From an uncultured Opitutales bacterium (GTDB taxonomy: Bacteria; Verrucomicrobiota; Verrucomicrobiia; Opitutales; Intestinicryptomonadaceae), in NCBI GenBank assembly GCA_944389175.1, contig CALXLK010000006.1:62001-126000 (forward strand): a stretch of 64,000 nt of DNA, given 5' to 3'. Below the pieces are notes generated by a model that saw only the letters and a list, made by a program, of their open reading frames with translations, made no database searches and was not told the DNA's origin. The position numbers and the translations under genes were made by a program. This document shows positions 17,911 to 26,656 of this stretch, piece after piece (positions within the stretch are counted from its first letter, which is position 1; the number at the start of each line of letters is the position of its first letter).

Positions 17911-17968
17911 TTCCGATTGAGTTGCGGAGCGTCGGCGCAGGCGGTGTGTGCCGCTGTGCAAAAATCCG

Positions 17969-20485
17969 CTATTGCTTGGGGGATTGCTTTTCGGGATTTT
18001 CGGTTTTTCCGTCTTTGGCGGCGGTTTTTTTTGTACCTGCGGTGCGCTTTGCAAACTCGAAGGCTATTCCGCGCCTTTGGTCGAGAATAAGCGACGCCGA
18101 GAATTTCTTGTGCGTCTTGCTCGATACAAAGTCGTCTATGACGGGCGTTTTGCCGAGCGTGCAAAGGCTGTTTATCTCGTCGATTGTTATCTTATGCGTA
18201 AGCATCGTCTTGCTGAGGCGGAAAGAGCACTTCTTATCCTTGTCGTCGGGGCATACGCACACATAGGAGGTTCCCGTATCAACAAGTTTTGCCCCTTTAC
18301 ATTTGCAGAGCTTCATTGCGCACATCGGGCAGTCCGCCACAACGGGGGCGTCGGATATGTCGACGGCGGATTCTTGGCGAGCCTTCCCAAAGTCGAACTT
18401 TACGGCGAAATTTTCGTCAAGATAAAGCCTCGCCGAATAGGGCTTGTTAAGCTTGCTGCGGAATCCGTCAAGGGGGCCGAGCGTTTTCTTTTCGAGCAGC
18501 TCGGCTATTTCTTCAGACGACATCTTTCTGTTGCCTATCGTCTTGTATATTACGAATTTTCCGTCTTTTGACTTGTACGAGCGGAACGTTTCCATCAGTG
18601 GGGAGCCGTCTATGGGGCTCTTTAATTCCGACTCGCGCGTTTCGAGATTTTCCTCCTTGAAGTTCTTCGTTTTGTCGATGAGGTCTTTCGTCATGGCGTC
18701 TATGGCCTTCATGAACTCTTTTCGAGTCAGCTGGTTCTTTTCAATTTGGCGCAGCTTATATTCCCATTCGCCCGTCATTGCCGGGCTTATTAGAGAGTCG
18801 ATGCCGAGAACTTTCAAAAACGTAACAAGCCTGTCGGCTTTCGGCGTCGGAATCAGCTCGCGCTTTTGGCGCTCCACAAACTTGTGCGATATGAGGTTCT
18901 CTATTATCGTAGCGCGCGTGGCCGGTGTTCCCAAGCCCTTTTCCTTCATGGCGCCGGCCAACTCCTCGTCGTCGAGCAGCTTTCCGGCGCCCTCCATGGC
19001 CGAAAGCAGCGTCGCTTCAGTGTAGCGGGCCGGAGGCTTGGTCTTGTCGCGCGTCATGGCCGAGTCGGTCATCTGGGCTTTTTCACTTTTGCCCGATAGC
19101 GGTGGCAGAGAGGCCTTGTCGTCGGCGTCCTTATTGTAGACGTCCATCCAGCCGGGGCTGCGCATGACTTTCCCTTCGCTTTTAAAGGCGTGCGCGCCCA
19201 CGAGCGTCGTGCGTTGCGTGACGTCGAATTGCGCCTCGGGGTAAAATGCGGCTATGAAGCGGCGCGTTATCATGTCGTATATTTTGCGCTCGTCTTCGGT
19301 GAGCTTTTGCGGCGCAACGCCGGTTGGTATTAGAGCAAAGTGGTCGCTTACCTGCTTCGAGTCGAAAATTCTCTTGCCGGCTTTCGATACGTACTTTTCA
19401 TCGAGAGCCTTCTTTGCAAACTGCTCGTATTCCCCCTTGAGGTCGGACAGAGTGCGCGTTGCTACGCCGCGGTAGTCGTCGGGAAGGGCCCGCGAATCGG
19501 TCCTCGGGTAGGTGATTAGCTTGTGTTTTTCGTACAGCGCCTGCGCAAGCGAGAGCGTCTTATTCGCGGGGAAAGAATGTTTGTTGTTGGCTTCGCGCTG
19601 AAGGGATGTAAGGTCGAATAGCCTCGGGGCGGCCTGTTTTGAAAGCGTCTTCTTGTCGGTGGCCACCCCGCAGCCTGCCTCGCGGATTTCCTCGAGAATT
19701 CGCGCGCCTTGCGGGTGTTCCCATATCCTGTCGGCCTTGTCGTTGGGCGCCTTTTCCGACTGCTTAAAATCGGGCTTTTGGTAGACTCCCTCGTATTCGC
19801 CGCTTTCCACCTTGAACTTGGCCGTTATCCGCCAGTATTCTTCCGGCTTGAATTTTTGTATTTCCCTCTCGCGCTCGACAATCATGGCCAGCGTCGGGGT
19901 CTGGACGCGGCCGACGCTTGTGGCGTCCTTGCCGCGGGTGCCCATCTTTATAGTCAGCGCCCTCGTGCCGTTCATGCCTACGAGCCAGTCGGACTCGCTC
20001 CTGCAGCGCGCGGCGTCCTGCAGCCAGGCCATTTGCTGTTGCGTCTTTAAATTATTGAAGGCCTCCAGAATCGAGGAGGGCGTCATGGATGAAACCCACA
20101 GCCTTTGATACGGGAGCTTGCACTTGGTTATCTCGTAGATGTACGTAAATATCAGCTCGCCCTCGCGGCCGGCATCGCATGCGTTTATAAGCCCGTCGAT
20201 ATCCTTTCGCGACATGAGCTTCTTTAGCGATGCAAGCTTTGCCTTTGTCTTTTCTATGGGCTTTAGGCCGAACTTGGTGGGTATTATGGGCAACGCCGCA
20301 AGAGACCAGCGCGAAAATTTCTTGTCGATGTCGTCGGGTTTGAAGAGCTCGACGAGATGGCCCAATGCCGAGGCTATAACATACTGGTCGTTTTCGTAAT
20401 AGTCGTCGTGCTTCTTGGCCTTGCCAAGAACCCTCGCCAAATCCGCGGCGACCGACGGTTTTTCAGCTATTATAAGTTTCTTCAT
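17969..20485 (-). CDS. topB: DNA topoisomerase III (type IA)
   Basis: An 838-residue type IA topoisomerase that relaxes or decatenates DNA through a 5' phosphotyrosine. The Toprim domain starts KKLIIAEKPSVAADLARVLG and has the DAGREGE metal motif. The active-site Tyr lies in LITYPRTDSRALPDD. After the core, a C-terminal part has a Cys cluster (CPMCAMKLCKC ... CVCPDDKDKKC) and two repeat-like RLYLDENFAVKFDFG / SLILDQRRGIAFEF motifs, then a basic Lys-rich tail. The start MKKLIIAEK is preferred over 25 upstream codons because GAGAGAAGG precedes it. The tail may bind DNA. Confidence 0.93.
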   Translation of the reverse strand: MKKLIIAEKPSVAADLARVLGKAKKHDDYYENDQYVIASALGHLVELFKPDDIDKKFSRWSLAALPIIPTKFGLKPIEKTKAKLASLKKLMSRKDIDGLINACDAGREGELIFTYIYEITKCKLPYQRLWVSSMTPSSILEAFNNLKTQQQMAWLQDAARCRSESDWLVGMNGTRALTIKMGTRGKDATSVGRVQTPTLAMIVEREREIQKFKPEEYWRITAKFKVESGEYEGVYQKPDFKQSEKAPNDKADRIWEHPQGARILEEIREAGCGVATDKKTLSKQAAPRLFDLTSLQREANNKHSFPANKTLSLAQALYEKHKLITYPRTDSRALPDDYRGVATRTLSDLKGEYEQFAKKALDEKYVSKAGKRIFDSKQVSDHFALIPTGVAPQKLTEDERKIYDMITRRFIAAFYPEAQFDVTQRTTLVGAHAFKSEGKVMRSPGWMDVYNKDADDKASLPPLSGKSEKAQMTDSAMTRDKTKPPARYTEATLLSAMEGAGKLLDDEELAGAMKEKGLGTPATRATIIENLISHKFVERQKRELIPTPKADRLVTFLKVLGIDSLISPAMTGEWEYKLRQIEKNQLTRKEFMKAIDAMTKDLIDKTKNFKEENLETRESELKSPIDGSPLMETFRSYKSKDGKFVIYKTIGNRKMSSEEIAELLEKKTLGPLDGFRSKLNKPYSARLYLDENFAVKFDFGKARQESAVDISDAPVVADCPMCAMKLCKCKGAKLVDTGTSYVCVCPDDKDKKCSFRLSKTMLTHKITIDEINSLCTLGKTPVIDDFVSSKTHKKFSASLILDQRRGIAFEFAKRTAGTKKTAAKDGKTENPEKQSPKQ

Positions 20486-20579
20486 CTGCCTTCTCTCGCG
20501 CGTTAAACTTTTACAATGCAAACAGACAAAATCGTTGCGCGCGCAGTTTCGCGCCCGCAACGATTTTTCGATATTTAGG

Positions 20580-21659
20580 CTATTTTTTAAACTCGGGAAG
20601 TATCGAGTCTATGTTGTCGAGCAGTTCCTGCATGGTCTGGGGAGTTTCGTCGCCCATGTTTGAAATGCGGAAGGTCTTGCCCTTGAGCTTGCCGTACCCG
20701 CCGTCGAAGGCCATGCTGTAGCGCTTTTTCAACTCGGCTATGACGCCTGCTATGTCGACGCCTATGGTGTTTTCAAAGCAGTTGAGCGTCACGGAACCGT
20801 ATTTTTCCTCGGGGAAAAGCTTGAAGCCGTGGTTGTAGCCCCACTGGCGCACCAGCTGGTTGTTTTTCTGGTGGCGCGCGTAGCGGTTTTCAAAGCCCTC
20901 TGCAAAAATATCGTCGAGCTTGCTGTCGAGGGCCATAATCAGGCTGATTACGGGCGTCGACGGAGTCTGGTTCTTGTCGTAGAATTTTTTAAATTCGAGG
21001 AAATCGAAATAATATCCGCGACCCTCCACCTCGGCGGCTCTCTTCATCGCCTTGTCGGAGACTGAGAGGAGGGAAAGTCCGGGCGGGCAGGCGAGGGCCT
21101 TTTGCGAGCCCGTGACCATGACGTCGATTCCAAGTTCGTCCTTCTTTATGGGCAGCGCCGAGAACGAGCTGACCGTGTCTATTATCGAGACGACTTCCGG
21201 ATACTTCCTTACAACCTGCATTAGCGCGGCTATGTCCGACATCGTTCCCGTCGAGGTCTCGTTGTGGATAATTGTTATGGAGTCGAACTTGCCGGTTGAG
21301 AGCGCCTTGTCGACGGCTTCCGGATCTACGGGTTTGCCCCATTCAAACTGGAGAAATTCGGCGTTTTTGCCGCAGCGCTTAGATACGTCAAACCACTTGT
21401 CGGAAAACGACCCGTTGCCGCAGTTGAGAACCGCCTTCTTCGTGACGTTCCTTATTGCCCCTTCCATGATTCCCCACGACGAGCTCGTGCTCAAAAATAC
21501 GGGGTCTTTTGTGTAGAATAGCTGCTGAAGCCTGGGTTCCACCGACGCAAACAGGTCGGAAAATTCCTTCATTCTGTGTCCCATTATAGGGGCTGCCATA
21601 GCCTTGTATGTCTTTTCCGAAACGTTAATCGGGCCGGGTATGAATAATTTGTATGCCAT
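20580..21659 (-). CDS. Class V PLP aminotransferase (alanine/serine-glyoxylate type)
   Basis: A 359-residue fold-type I aminotransferase. The opening KLFIPGPINVSEK is the start typical of alanine-glyoxylate and serine-pyruvate aminotransferases. The PLP lysine is K187 in VTGSQKALACPPG. HNETSTGTMSDI and DTVSSFSALPI are the family's cofactor-pocket segments. Similar enzymes act as alternative phosphoserine aminotransferases in some bacteria, so the substrate is open. A 15-codon upstream extension is dismissed for lack of conservation. It lies 95 bases above topB and may share a transcript. Confidence 0.85.
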   Translation of the reverse strand: MAYKLFIPGPINVSEKTYKAMAAPIMGHRMKEFSDLFASVEPRLQQLFYTKDPVFLSTSSSWGIMEGAIRNVTKKAVLNCGNGSFSDKWFDVSKRCGKNAEFLQFEWGKPVDPEAVDKALSTGKFDSITIIHNETSTGTMSDIAALMQVVRKYPEVVSIIDTVSSFSALPIKKDELGIDVMVTGSQKALACPPGLSLLSVSDKAMKRAAEVEGRGYYFDFLEFKKFYDKNQTPSTPVISLIMALDSKLDDIFAEGFENRYARHQKNNQLVRQWGYNHGFKLFPEEKYGSVTLNCFENTIGVDIAGVIAELKKRYSMAFDGGYGKLKGKTFRISNMGDETPQTMQELLDNIDSILPEFKK

Positions 21660-21734
21660 ATTATTAATTATCTTAGTTTTGTAGTTGTGGTTTAAAAACG
21701 CCAATCGCCGCGGTTTTGTCGCAGCGATATTTTT

Positions 21735-22106
21735 TTATGAAATTACATTCAAAGACTTAACAATTTTTGTGTTGTCGTCGGCAAGGGTGATTGTCTTTGG
21801 TTTGACATCCTTTGCCTCCGCGAGTTCGACATACCCGAAAGACATAATCACCAACAAGTCTCCCGGAGCGCCCAGATGCGCGGCGGCTCCCCTTATTGAA
21901 AAGGTCTTGCTGCCTCTCGGCGCCGGAATGGCGTACGTCTCGAAGCGTTTGCCGTTATTTATGTTGCCCACGAGAATTTTTTCGTAGGGCAACATGCCTA
22001 CTTTGTCCATAAGCTCCTCGTCTATGGCCAGCGAGCCTTCGTAATCGACTCTGACGTCGGTGGCTTTAGCTCTAAGTATTTTCGATTTTAAAACTTGTAT
22101 CAACAT
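21735..22106 (-). CDS. panD: Aspartate 1-decarboxylase proenzyme
   Basis: Makes beta-alanine for pantothenate and CoA. The 123 residues are the normal size. The self-cleavage site is G24-S25 (DYEGSLAID), which yields the pyruvoyl cofactor. Conserved RFETYAIPAPRGSKTF, GAAAHLGAPGDLLVIMSFG and the strand before them are present. ATG at MLIQVLKSK is the canonical start; a TTG six bases up is unlikely. The stand-alone coaB at 57.6 kb acts later in the same pathway. Confidence 0.95.
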   Translation of the reverse strand: MLIQVLKSKILRAKATDVRVDYEGSLAIDEELMDKVGMLPYEKILVGNINNGKRFETYAIPAPRGSKTFSIRGAAAHLGAPGDLLVIMSFGYVELAEAKDVKPKTITLADDNTKIVKSLNVIS

Positions 22107-22477
22107 TTCCAAACAAATTTTAGAAAACGCCTACTAATATAATACTTTTATTTTTCGTCAACATATTTTTATGCGGCGCCATTTCGCATGTTCAGCACCG
22201 ATTGTTTTTATCTAAATCATATCGATATCCCGATTTGGAACTATTTAATTTTCAACTTGTTGTCTTGAAAGGCCTCTATAGCCTAAAGCACTGCTTGCAA
22301 GTGGGCTACACTGCGGGCATGTCTGGCCGGGTGGATCGCCGTCACGGGCTAAAGCGCTCTTGCTAGCATGCGGCGTATGCGCGTTTAAGAATACCAAAAA
22401 TAATTTTGTATTGACCGGCTACGTACTGTATTCTATCCGATTAAAAACGAAGAATGTGTTGCCGACAAAAATAGTGC
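22107..22477. other. Non-coding gap between panD and exosortase
   Basis: No gene. A GC-richer core (about 22260-22385) inside AT-rich flanks holds an imperfect direct repeat: GCCTAAAGCACTGCTTGC (22281-22298) and GGCTAAAGCGCTCTTGCTAGC (22348-22368). The core could be a small RNA or old repeats; no known RNA family was recognised. The right end has the putative exosortase promoter. Confidence 0.5.
22411..22439 (+). promoter_or_regulatory. Possible promoter of the exosortase gene
   Basis: TTGACC (22411-22416), a 17-base spacer, then TATCCG (22434-22439), ending 38 bases before the ATG. The -10 match is weak. Confidence 0.3.
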
Positions 22478-23407
22478 ATGGCGAATAAAAATTCGAGACT
22501 TTTTGAATATGTGGCTCTTGTTTGCGCGTTTGTGGCGGCAAGCCCCGTTGTTTATTTTCTCGTGGAGGGGCTTGTTTCGAGCCCGCAGCTGCGCGACGCT
22601 GTCGTGATTTTAGTGACGGTATGCCTGCTCTTTGCAATCGAGGGCGGCATCAAGCCGCGCCGGCCGGAGTTTTCGACTTCCGCTTTTGTGGCTCTGGCCC
22701 TGAGCATATCGACGCTGTTTTTGGCAAATTTTGCGATTCGGCCGAATTTCAGCTTCTTTGCATGTTTTGTGCCCGTGGAAGCCGCGTGGCTTGCGTATAC
22801 GGTGCTTGCGTTCTTGGGCTTCGGCTTCTTTGTGGCGGCGGCGGGCTTTGTGTTTTTCGAGTCGAAGCGGTTTGTTTACGCGCTTTCAGGGGGCTTTGCG
22901 TCGTTTTCGGTAATATCGCTGTTCTTTCAGTTTGCCGATCTGCCGCTGCGAATATGGGCGGGCAGGGCGGCGGGAAACCTAATAGCAATGTCCGGGGCTA
23001 AGGTCTCTATGATATTTTACCGCGGCGAGCTTCCGCAAATAGCTTTGAACGTCGATGGAAAGGCTTTCCTTGTGGCCACCGAGTGCAACGGCTTTGGGAT
23101 AATTTCGGCGTGCCTTATAATGTCCATCCTCATTGCAATTTTTTTGCCGGGAAAATGGTGGCGGAGGCTTTTACCCGTCGCATTTGCCCTACTTGTGGGC
23201 TTTGCCGCCAATACGCTTAGAATCGTCTGCATAATTGGCGCGTGGAGACTCTTTGGCGAGAAGTACTACTACTTCTACCACGAGGCCATCGGATACGCCT
23301 TCTTCGGCGCGGCTTTGGTCTTTGTGTGGATTTTGGCAAAAAAGATCGTCGGCAAAACAGCCGACAAAGAGATCAACTCCCCGGAGAGGCAGGCACATTT
23401 AAAGTGA
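22478..23407 (+). CDS. Exosortase-family transpeptidase (membrane)
   Basis: A 309-residue polytopic membrane protein with about eight hydrophobic helices. The catalytic triad of exosortases/archaeosortases is visible in order: C203 in VATECNGFG, R248 in AANTLRIV and H268 in FYHEAIGYAFF. Such enzymes cleave a C-terminal PEP-CTERM-like signal and attach proteins to the surface or exopolysaccharide. No PEP-CTERM protein, EpsI partner or polysaccharide gene is nearby, so it is an orphan here. No Shine-Dalgarno site is visible. Which exosortase subclass it belongs to needs a profile search. Confidence 0.85.
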   Translation: MANKNSRLFEYVALVCAFVAASPVVYFLVEGLVSSPQLRDAVVILVTVCLLFAIEGGIKPRRPEFSTSAFVALALSISTLFLANFAIRPNFSFFACFVPVEAAWLAYTVLAFLGFGFFVAAAGFVFFESKRFVYALSGGFASFSVISLFFQFADLPLRIWAGRAAGNLIAMSGAKVSMIFYRGELPQIALNVDGKAFLVATECNGFGIISACLIMSILIAIFLPGKWWRRLLPVAFALLVGFAANTLRIVCIIGAWRLFGEKYYYFYHEAIGYAFFGAALVFVWILAKKIVGKTADKEINSPERQAHLK

Positions 23408-24267
23408 CGCCTCGTTTCATATGCGCGTCTCTATCTCCGCGCGCGGTGTGTTCGCGCCGATTTTGCGCAAAGCGTGCCATATGGCCGCAACTTGATTTTA
23501 GGTAGATCGTTATCAAGTTTTTTCCCTCTCTTCCTCCCCTCTCTCTTCCCCCCAAAAAAAATTTTCCCCTTTTTTGCGCTTATGTTTTTCTCTCGTCTTT
23601 TTTCACTTTTTTTTCGTACGCCCTTGTCTTTTACCCAATCTTGCCTTCTTCCCGACTTTTTTATCTTTTTTTCCATTCCCGCACACACACATACTCCCTA
23701 ACGCACGCACAAAAAAATGGCAATTTTTTAGACAAAAGCGGCGATATCAGATTTTTTGTACATAATGGGGCAGCTCACCAGCTTTTACGGTGGCTAATAT
23801 GGGCCGATTAAGGCGTGTAGACTATCCCTCATATTTGAGAGAACCCAAAAATTACTACTTGCTTAATAAATCGGGCTTTTTATTTGGGCGCGTAAGGCAA
23901 AAGCCCGTTACGGGCAAAAGGCGCGTTTGCGTGGGGGGGCGTATTGTCTGCTAATATTAGTAATTTGGCAGATTTTTTTGCCTGCTGTGCTAACCTGCCG
24001 CGCTAAAGAATGTGAGATTCTTCCAAAAAGGGGTTGGATAATTTTGCCGCTTAAAATTGAGAACTCAAAAGTTTCGGGCATTTTTTTTTGAAAACGTCGT
24101 TCATAATAATTTGCAAATGACGAAAACAAAGAAAGTGCACAAATTTGTAGTAAAAGGGCTAAAAAAGGCGCAGAAATAAAAAAAATAGTTGAATTGGGGG
24201 TTCGAGAGTGTAAAAAAGACAAGGTTTTTTATAAAAGAATCCTTTGTTAATAATCAAGGAGAAGAAA
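23408..24267. other. Long non-coding gap between exosortase and pckG
   Basis: About 860 bases without a gene. The first third (about 23515-23700) is almost pure T and C on +, ending in CACACACACA, and follows a gene with no intrinsic terminator. The middle (about 23765-23920) has competing hairpins, described separately. The final 200 bases are A-rich and hold a possible pckG promoter, TTGAAT (24188-24193), a 16-base spacer and TAAAAA. Reading frames here are low-complexity chance. Confidence 0.6.
23872..23915 (+). other. Mutually exclusive hairpins in the pckG upstream region
   Basis: CGGGCTTTT (23872-23880) pairs perfectly with AAAAGCCCG (23899-23907), but the same GCCCG (23903-23907) can instead pair with CGGGC (23911-23915) over a 3-base loop. 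Such a choice is typical of RNA switches, but no ligand-binding core was recognised. Confidence 0.4.
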
Positions 24268-26061
24268 ATGATAGATCCTAAAACAGTAAAAAATAAGGCG
24301 TTGGTGGAATGGGTTGACAAAGTTGCAAAACTTACGACCCCGACCAACGTGGTTTGGTGCGACGGTTCTCAGGAAGAGGCCAACGAGCTTTACGAGGCAA
24401 TGATTGCCAAGAAGGCCTGCATCAAGCTCAATCAGCAGAAACGCCCCGGTTGTTACTACTTCCGCTCCGACCCGCGCGACGTAGCGCGTGTAGAATCGCG
24501 CACGTTTATATGCTCGAAGACGCAGCAGGAAGCCGGTCCGACGAACAACTGGATGGACCCCAAGGAAATGAAAGAGAAGCTCATGGGGCTATTCAAGGGT
24601 TGCATGAAGGGCCGTACGATGTACGTAATACCTTTCAGCATGGGTCCCATTGGCGGCCCCATCTCCCAGATTGGCGTTGAAATTACAGACTCGCCCTACG
24701 TTGTTGTGAGCATGCGCATTATGGCGCGCGTCTCGCCGAAGGTTCTCGACGTTTTGGGCGAAAACGGCAAGTTCATTCCGTGCTTGCACTCGGTCGGAAA
24801 GCCCATCAACTCGCCCGAGGACGACGTGGCTTGGCCCTGCAATCCGGAGAATACGTATATCACGCACTTCCCGGAAACGCGCGAGATCATCAGCTTTGGT
24901 TCCGGATACGGCGGCAACGCTCTGTTGGGCAAAAAGTGCTTCTCTTTGCGCATAGCTTCTGTCATGGGCAGAGACGAAGGCTGGATGGCCGAGCACATGC
25001 TCATCTTGGGCGTGAGAGACCCCAAGGGCAGAAAGAGCTACGTAACCGGCGCGTTCCCGTCGGCTTGCGGCAAGACGAATTTTGCAATGCTGATTGCTCC
25101 TAAGGAATTGCAGGATAAGGGCTGGAAGATTACGTGCGTTGGCGACGACATCGCATGGATCAAGCCCGGCCCGGACGGCAGGCTTTATGCAATCAACCCC
25201 GAGAACGGCTTCTTTGGCGTTGCTCCGGGAACGAGCATGAAGACAAATCCCAATGCGATGCTCTCCTGCTCGAAGAACACCATCTTTACGAACGTCGCCT
25301 TGACGGACGACGGCGACGTGTGGTGGGAAGGCATGACAAAAGAGCCGCCGGCGCACCTGATCGACTGGCATGGAAACGATTGGACGCCCGAATCGGGCAC
25401 TCCGGCCGCCCATCCCAACAGCCGTTTTGCCGCTCCTATCGTCAACTGCCCGTGCCTCGACGAGAATGCCGAGAAGCTTGAGGGCGTTCCGATTTCGGCA
25501 ATCGTCATTGGCGGACGCCGCCCGAAGGGCATTCCGCTGGTTTACGAGTCTTTCAATTGGACGCACGGCGTATATCTTGGGGCAATGATGGGTTCCGAGA
25601 GAACTGCTGCTGCGGAAGGCAAGCAGGGCGAACTTCGTTCCGACCCGATGGCTATGTTGCCCTTCGCAGGCTACAATATGGCCCATTACCTCGGCCACTT
25701 GGTAAAAATGGGCAAGGGCCTGAGCCAGACTCCGCGTTTCTACCATGTAAACTGGTTCCGCCGCGACGCCGAAGGCAACTTTATGTGGCCCGGATTCGGC
25801 GCGAATGCGCGCGTTTTGGCCTGGATTGTCAACCGCCAGAACGGAGAGGCCAAGGCCAAGGAAACGGCTATCGGCTTTGTCCCCGAATACGACGACCTCG
25901 ATTGGGACGGCATGGACTACTCGAAAGACACCTTCAATGAATTGATGAGCTACGACGCCGAGACTGTGTCGGCCCAGCCGTTGAAGGAAGAGCTTTACGA
26001 ACAGCTTCCCCACGCTCTGAAGATCGAGCGCGAGGCTCTTCTGGAAAGACTCTCCAAGTAG
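24268..26061 (+). CDS. pckG: Phosphoenolpyruvate carboxykinase (GTP)
   Basis: Interconverts oxaloacetate + GTP and PEP + CO2 + GDP. The 597 residues match the GTP-dependent family. The P-loop reads FPSACGKTN with the hyper-reactive C267. [23 protein letters not shown], the metal-binding GDDIAWIK and the guanine-binding-side region [16 protein letters not shown] are all present. AAGGAGAAG precedes the ATG at [10 protein letters not shown]. It is a single-gene unit with its own terminator. With malic enzyme at 49 kb and an oadA-like gene at 63.9 kb it suggests C3/C4 flux, either gluconeogenic or toward succinate. Confidence 0.96.
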   Translation: MIDPKTVKNKALVEWVDKVAKLTTPTNVVWCDGSQEEANELYEAMIAKKACIKLNQQKRPGCYYFRSDPRDVARVESRTFICSKTQQEAGPTNNWMDPKEMKEKLMGLFKGCMKGRTMYVIPFSMGPIGGPISQIGVEITDSPYVVVSMRIMARVSPKVLDVLGENGKFIPCLHSVGKPINSPEDDVAWPCNPENTYITHFPETREIISFGSGYGGNALLGKKCFSLRIASVMGRDEGWMAEHMLILGVRDPKGRKSYVTGAFPSACGKTNFAMLIAPKELQDKGWKITCVGDDIAWIKPGPDGRLYAINPENGFFGVAPGTSMKTNPNAMLSCSKNTIFTNVALTDDGDVWWEGMTKEPPAHLIDWHGNDWTPESGTPAAHPNSRFAAPIVNCPCLDENAEKLEGVPISAIVIGGRRPKGIPLVYESFNWTHGVYLGAMMGSERTAAAEGKQGELRSDPMAMLPFAGYNMAHYLGHLVKMGKGLSQTPRFYHVNWFRRDAEGNFMWPGFGANARVLAWIVNRQNGEAKAKETAIGFVPEYDDLDWDGMDYSKDTFNELMSYDAETVSAQPLKEELYEQLPHALKIEREALLERLSK

Positions 26062-26082
26062 TTTTAACACGTCGAAAAATAG

Positions 26083-26109
26083 GCGCGGACATTTGTCCGC
26101 GCTTTTTTT
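26083..26109 (+). terminator. Intrinsic terminator of pckG
   Basis: An 8-bp perfect stem GCGCGGAC/GTCCGCGC with an ATTT loop is followed by seven T, about 22 bases after the stop. Confidence 0.93.
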
Positions 26110-26622
26110 ATGCCTGTGGCGGAGATTTTTTTCTCTTATTTCTCCGTCAGTATTTTTTTTAGCGTTATTGATAGGTTAATTGGCGGAAACGGCCAACTGG
26201 CAAAGGCGCATTAAAATTCTGTGGATGGAAAATTCTTCTTTTTTTTTGGGGGGGTGAAAAAAGTTTAGGGTAGGCGGCTGCAAATAAACTTGTCCACATT
26301 ATTATGTCACAAGTTAAACTGATAAACAGTAGTAGTTTTTTTTGTTTTCCCATTTTAATAAATATGCGCGAATGTCTTTAAGGCCAACTGGCGTTCGCCG
26401 TTTAAAAAGCCCTATCGCGCGTGGGAAATGAGGATTAATTGTTATTGTCGCTGAGCATCAACATCACACAGTCTCTTTCCTTGATTTTGAATAGCGCTTT
26501 TCTTTTTTAGCGTTCCTTTTTTCGCATATCGAGGCTTCGCCAAGACGACATGCGCGCGCCCAAAAAAAAGAATTCTTTTTTTTTCCGCTAATGTTTCTCT
26601 TTCGCGCGTTGACGCAGTAAAC
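26110..26622. other. Gap between convergent pckG and ftsZ
   Basis: Non-coding. The + strand is rich in T, with C, just after the pckG terminator and again at 26460-26600. No RNA family or promoter was recognised; with both neighbours ending here none is expected. Confidence 0.6.
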
Positions 26623-26650
26623 AAAAAACGCCGATATTCGGCGCTTTTTG
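26623..26650 (-). terminator. Intrinsic terminator of the dcw cluster
   Basis: Minus strand: the near-palindrome GCGCCGAATATCGGCG followed by six T, starting about 7 bases past the ftsZ stop. It closes the long mraZ-to-ftsZ run. Confidence 0.88.
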
Positions 26651-26656
26651 TTCGGG

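Noticed and set aside
23474..23765. Short open frames across the pyrimidine tract
   Set aside because: They are runs of Phe, Pro, Ser and Leu forced by the T/C bias, without start sites.
24589..26070. A 493-codon open frame opposite pckG
   Set aside because: Antisense shadow of a highly expressed, strongly biased gene; composition is unlike a protein.
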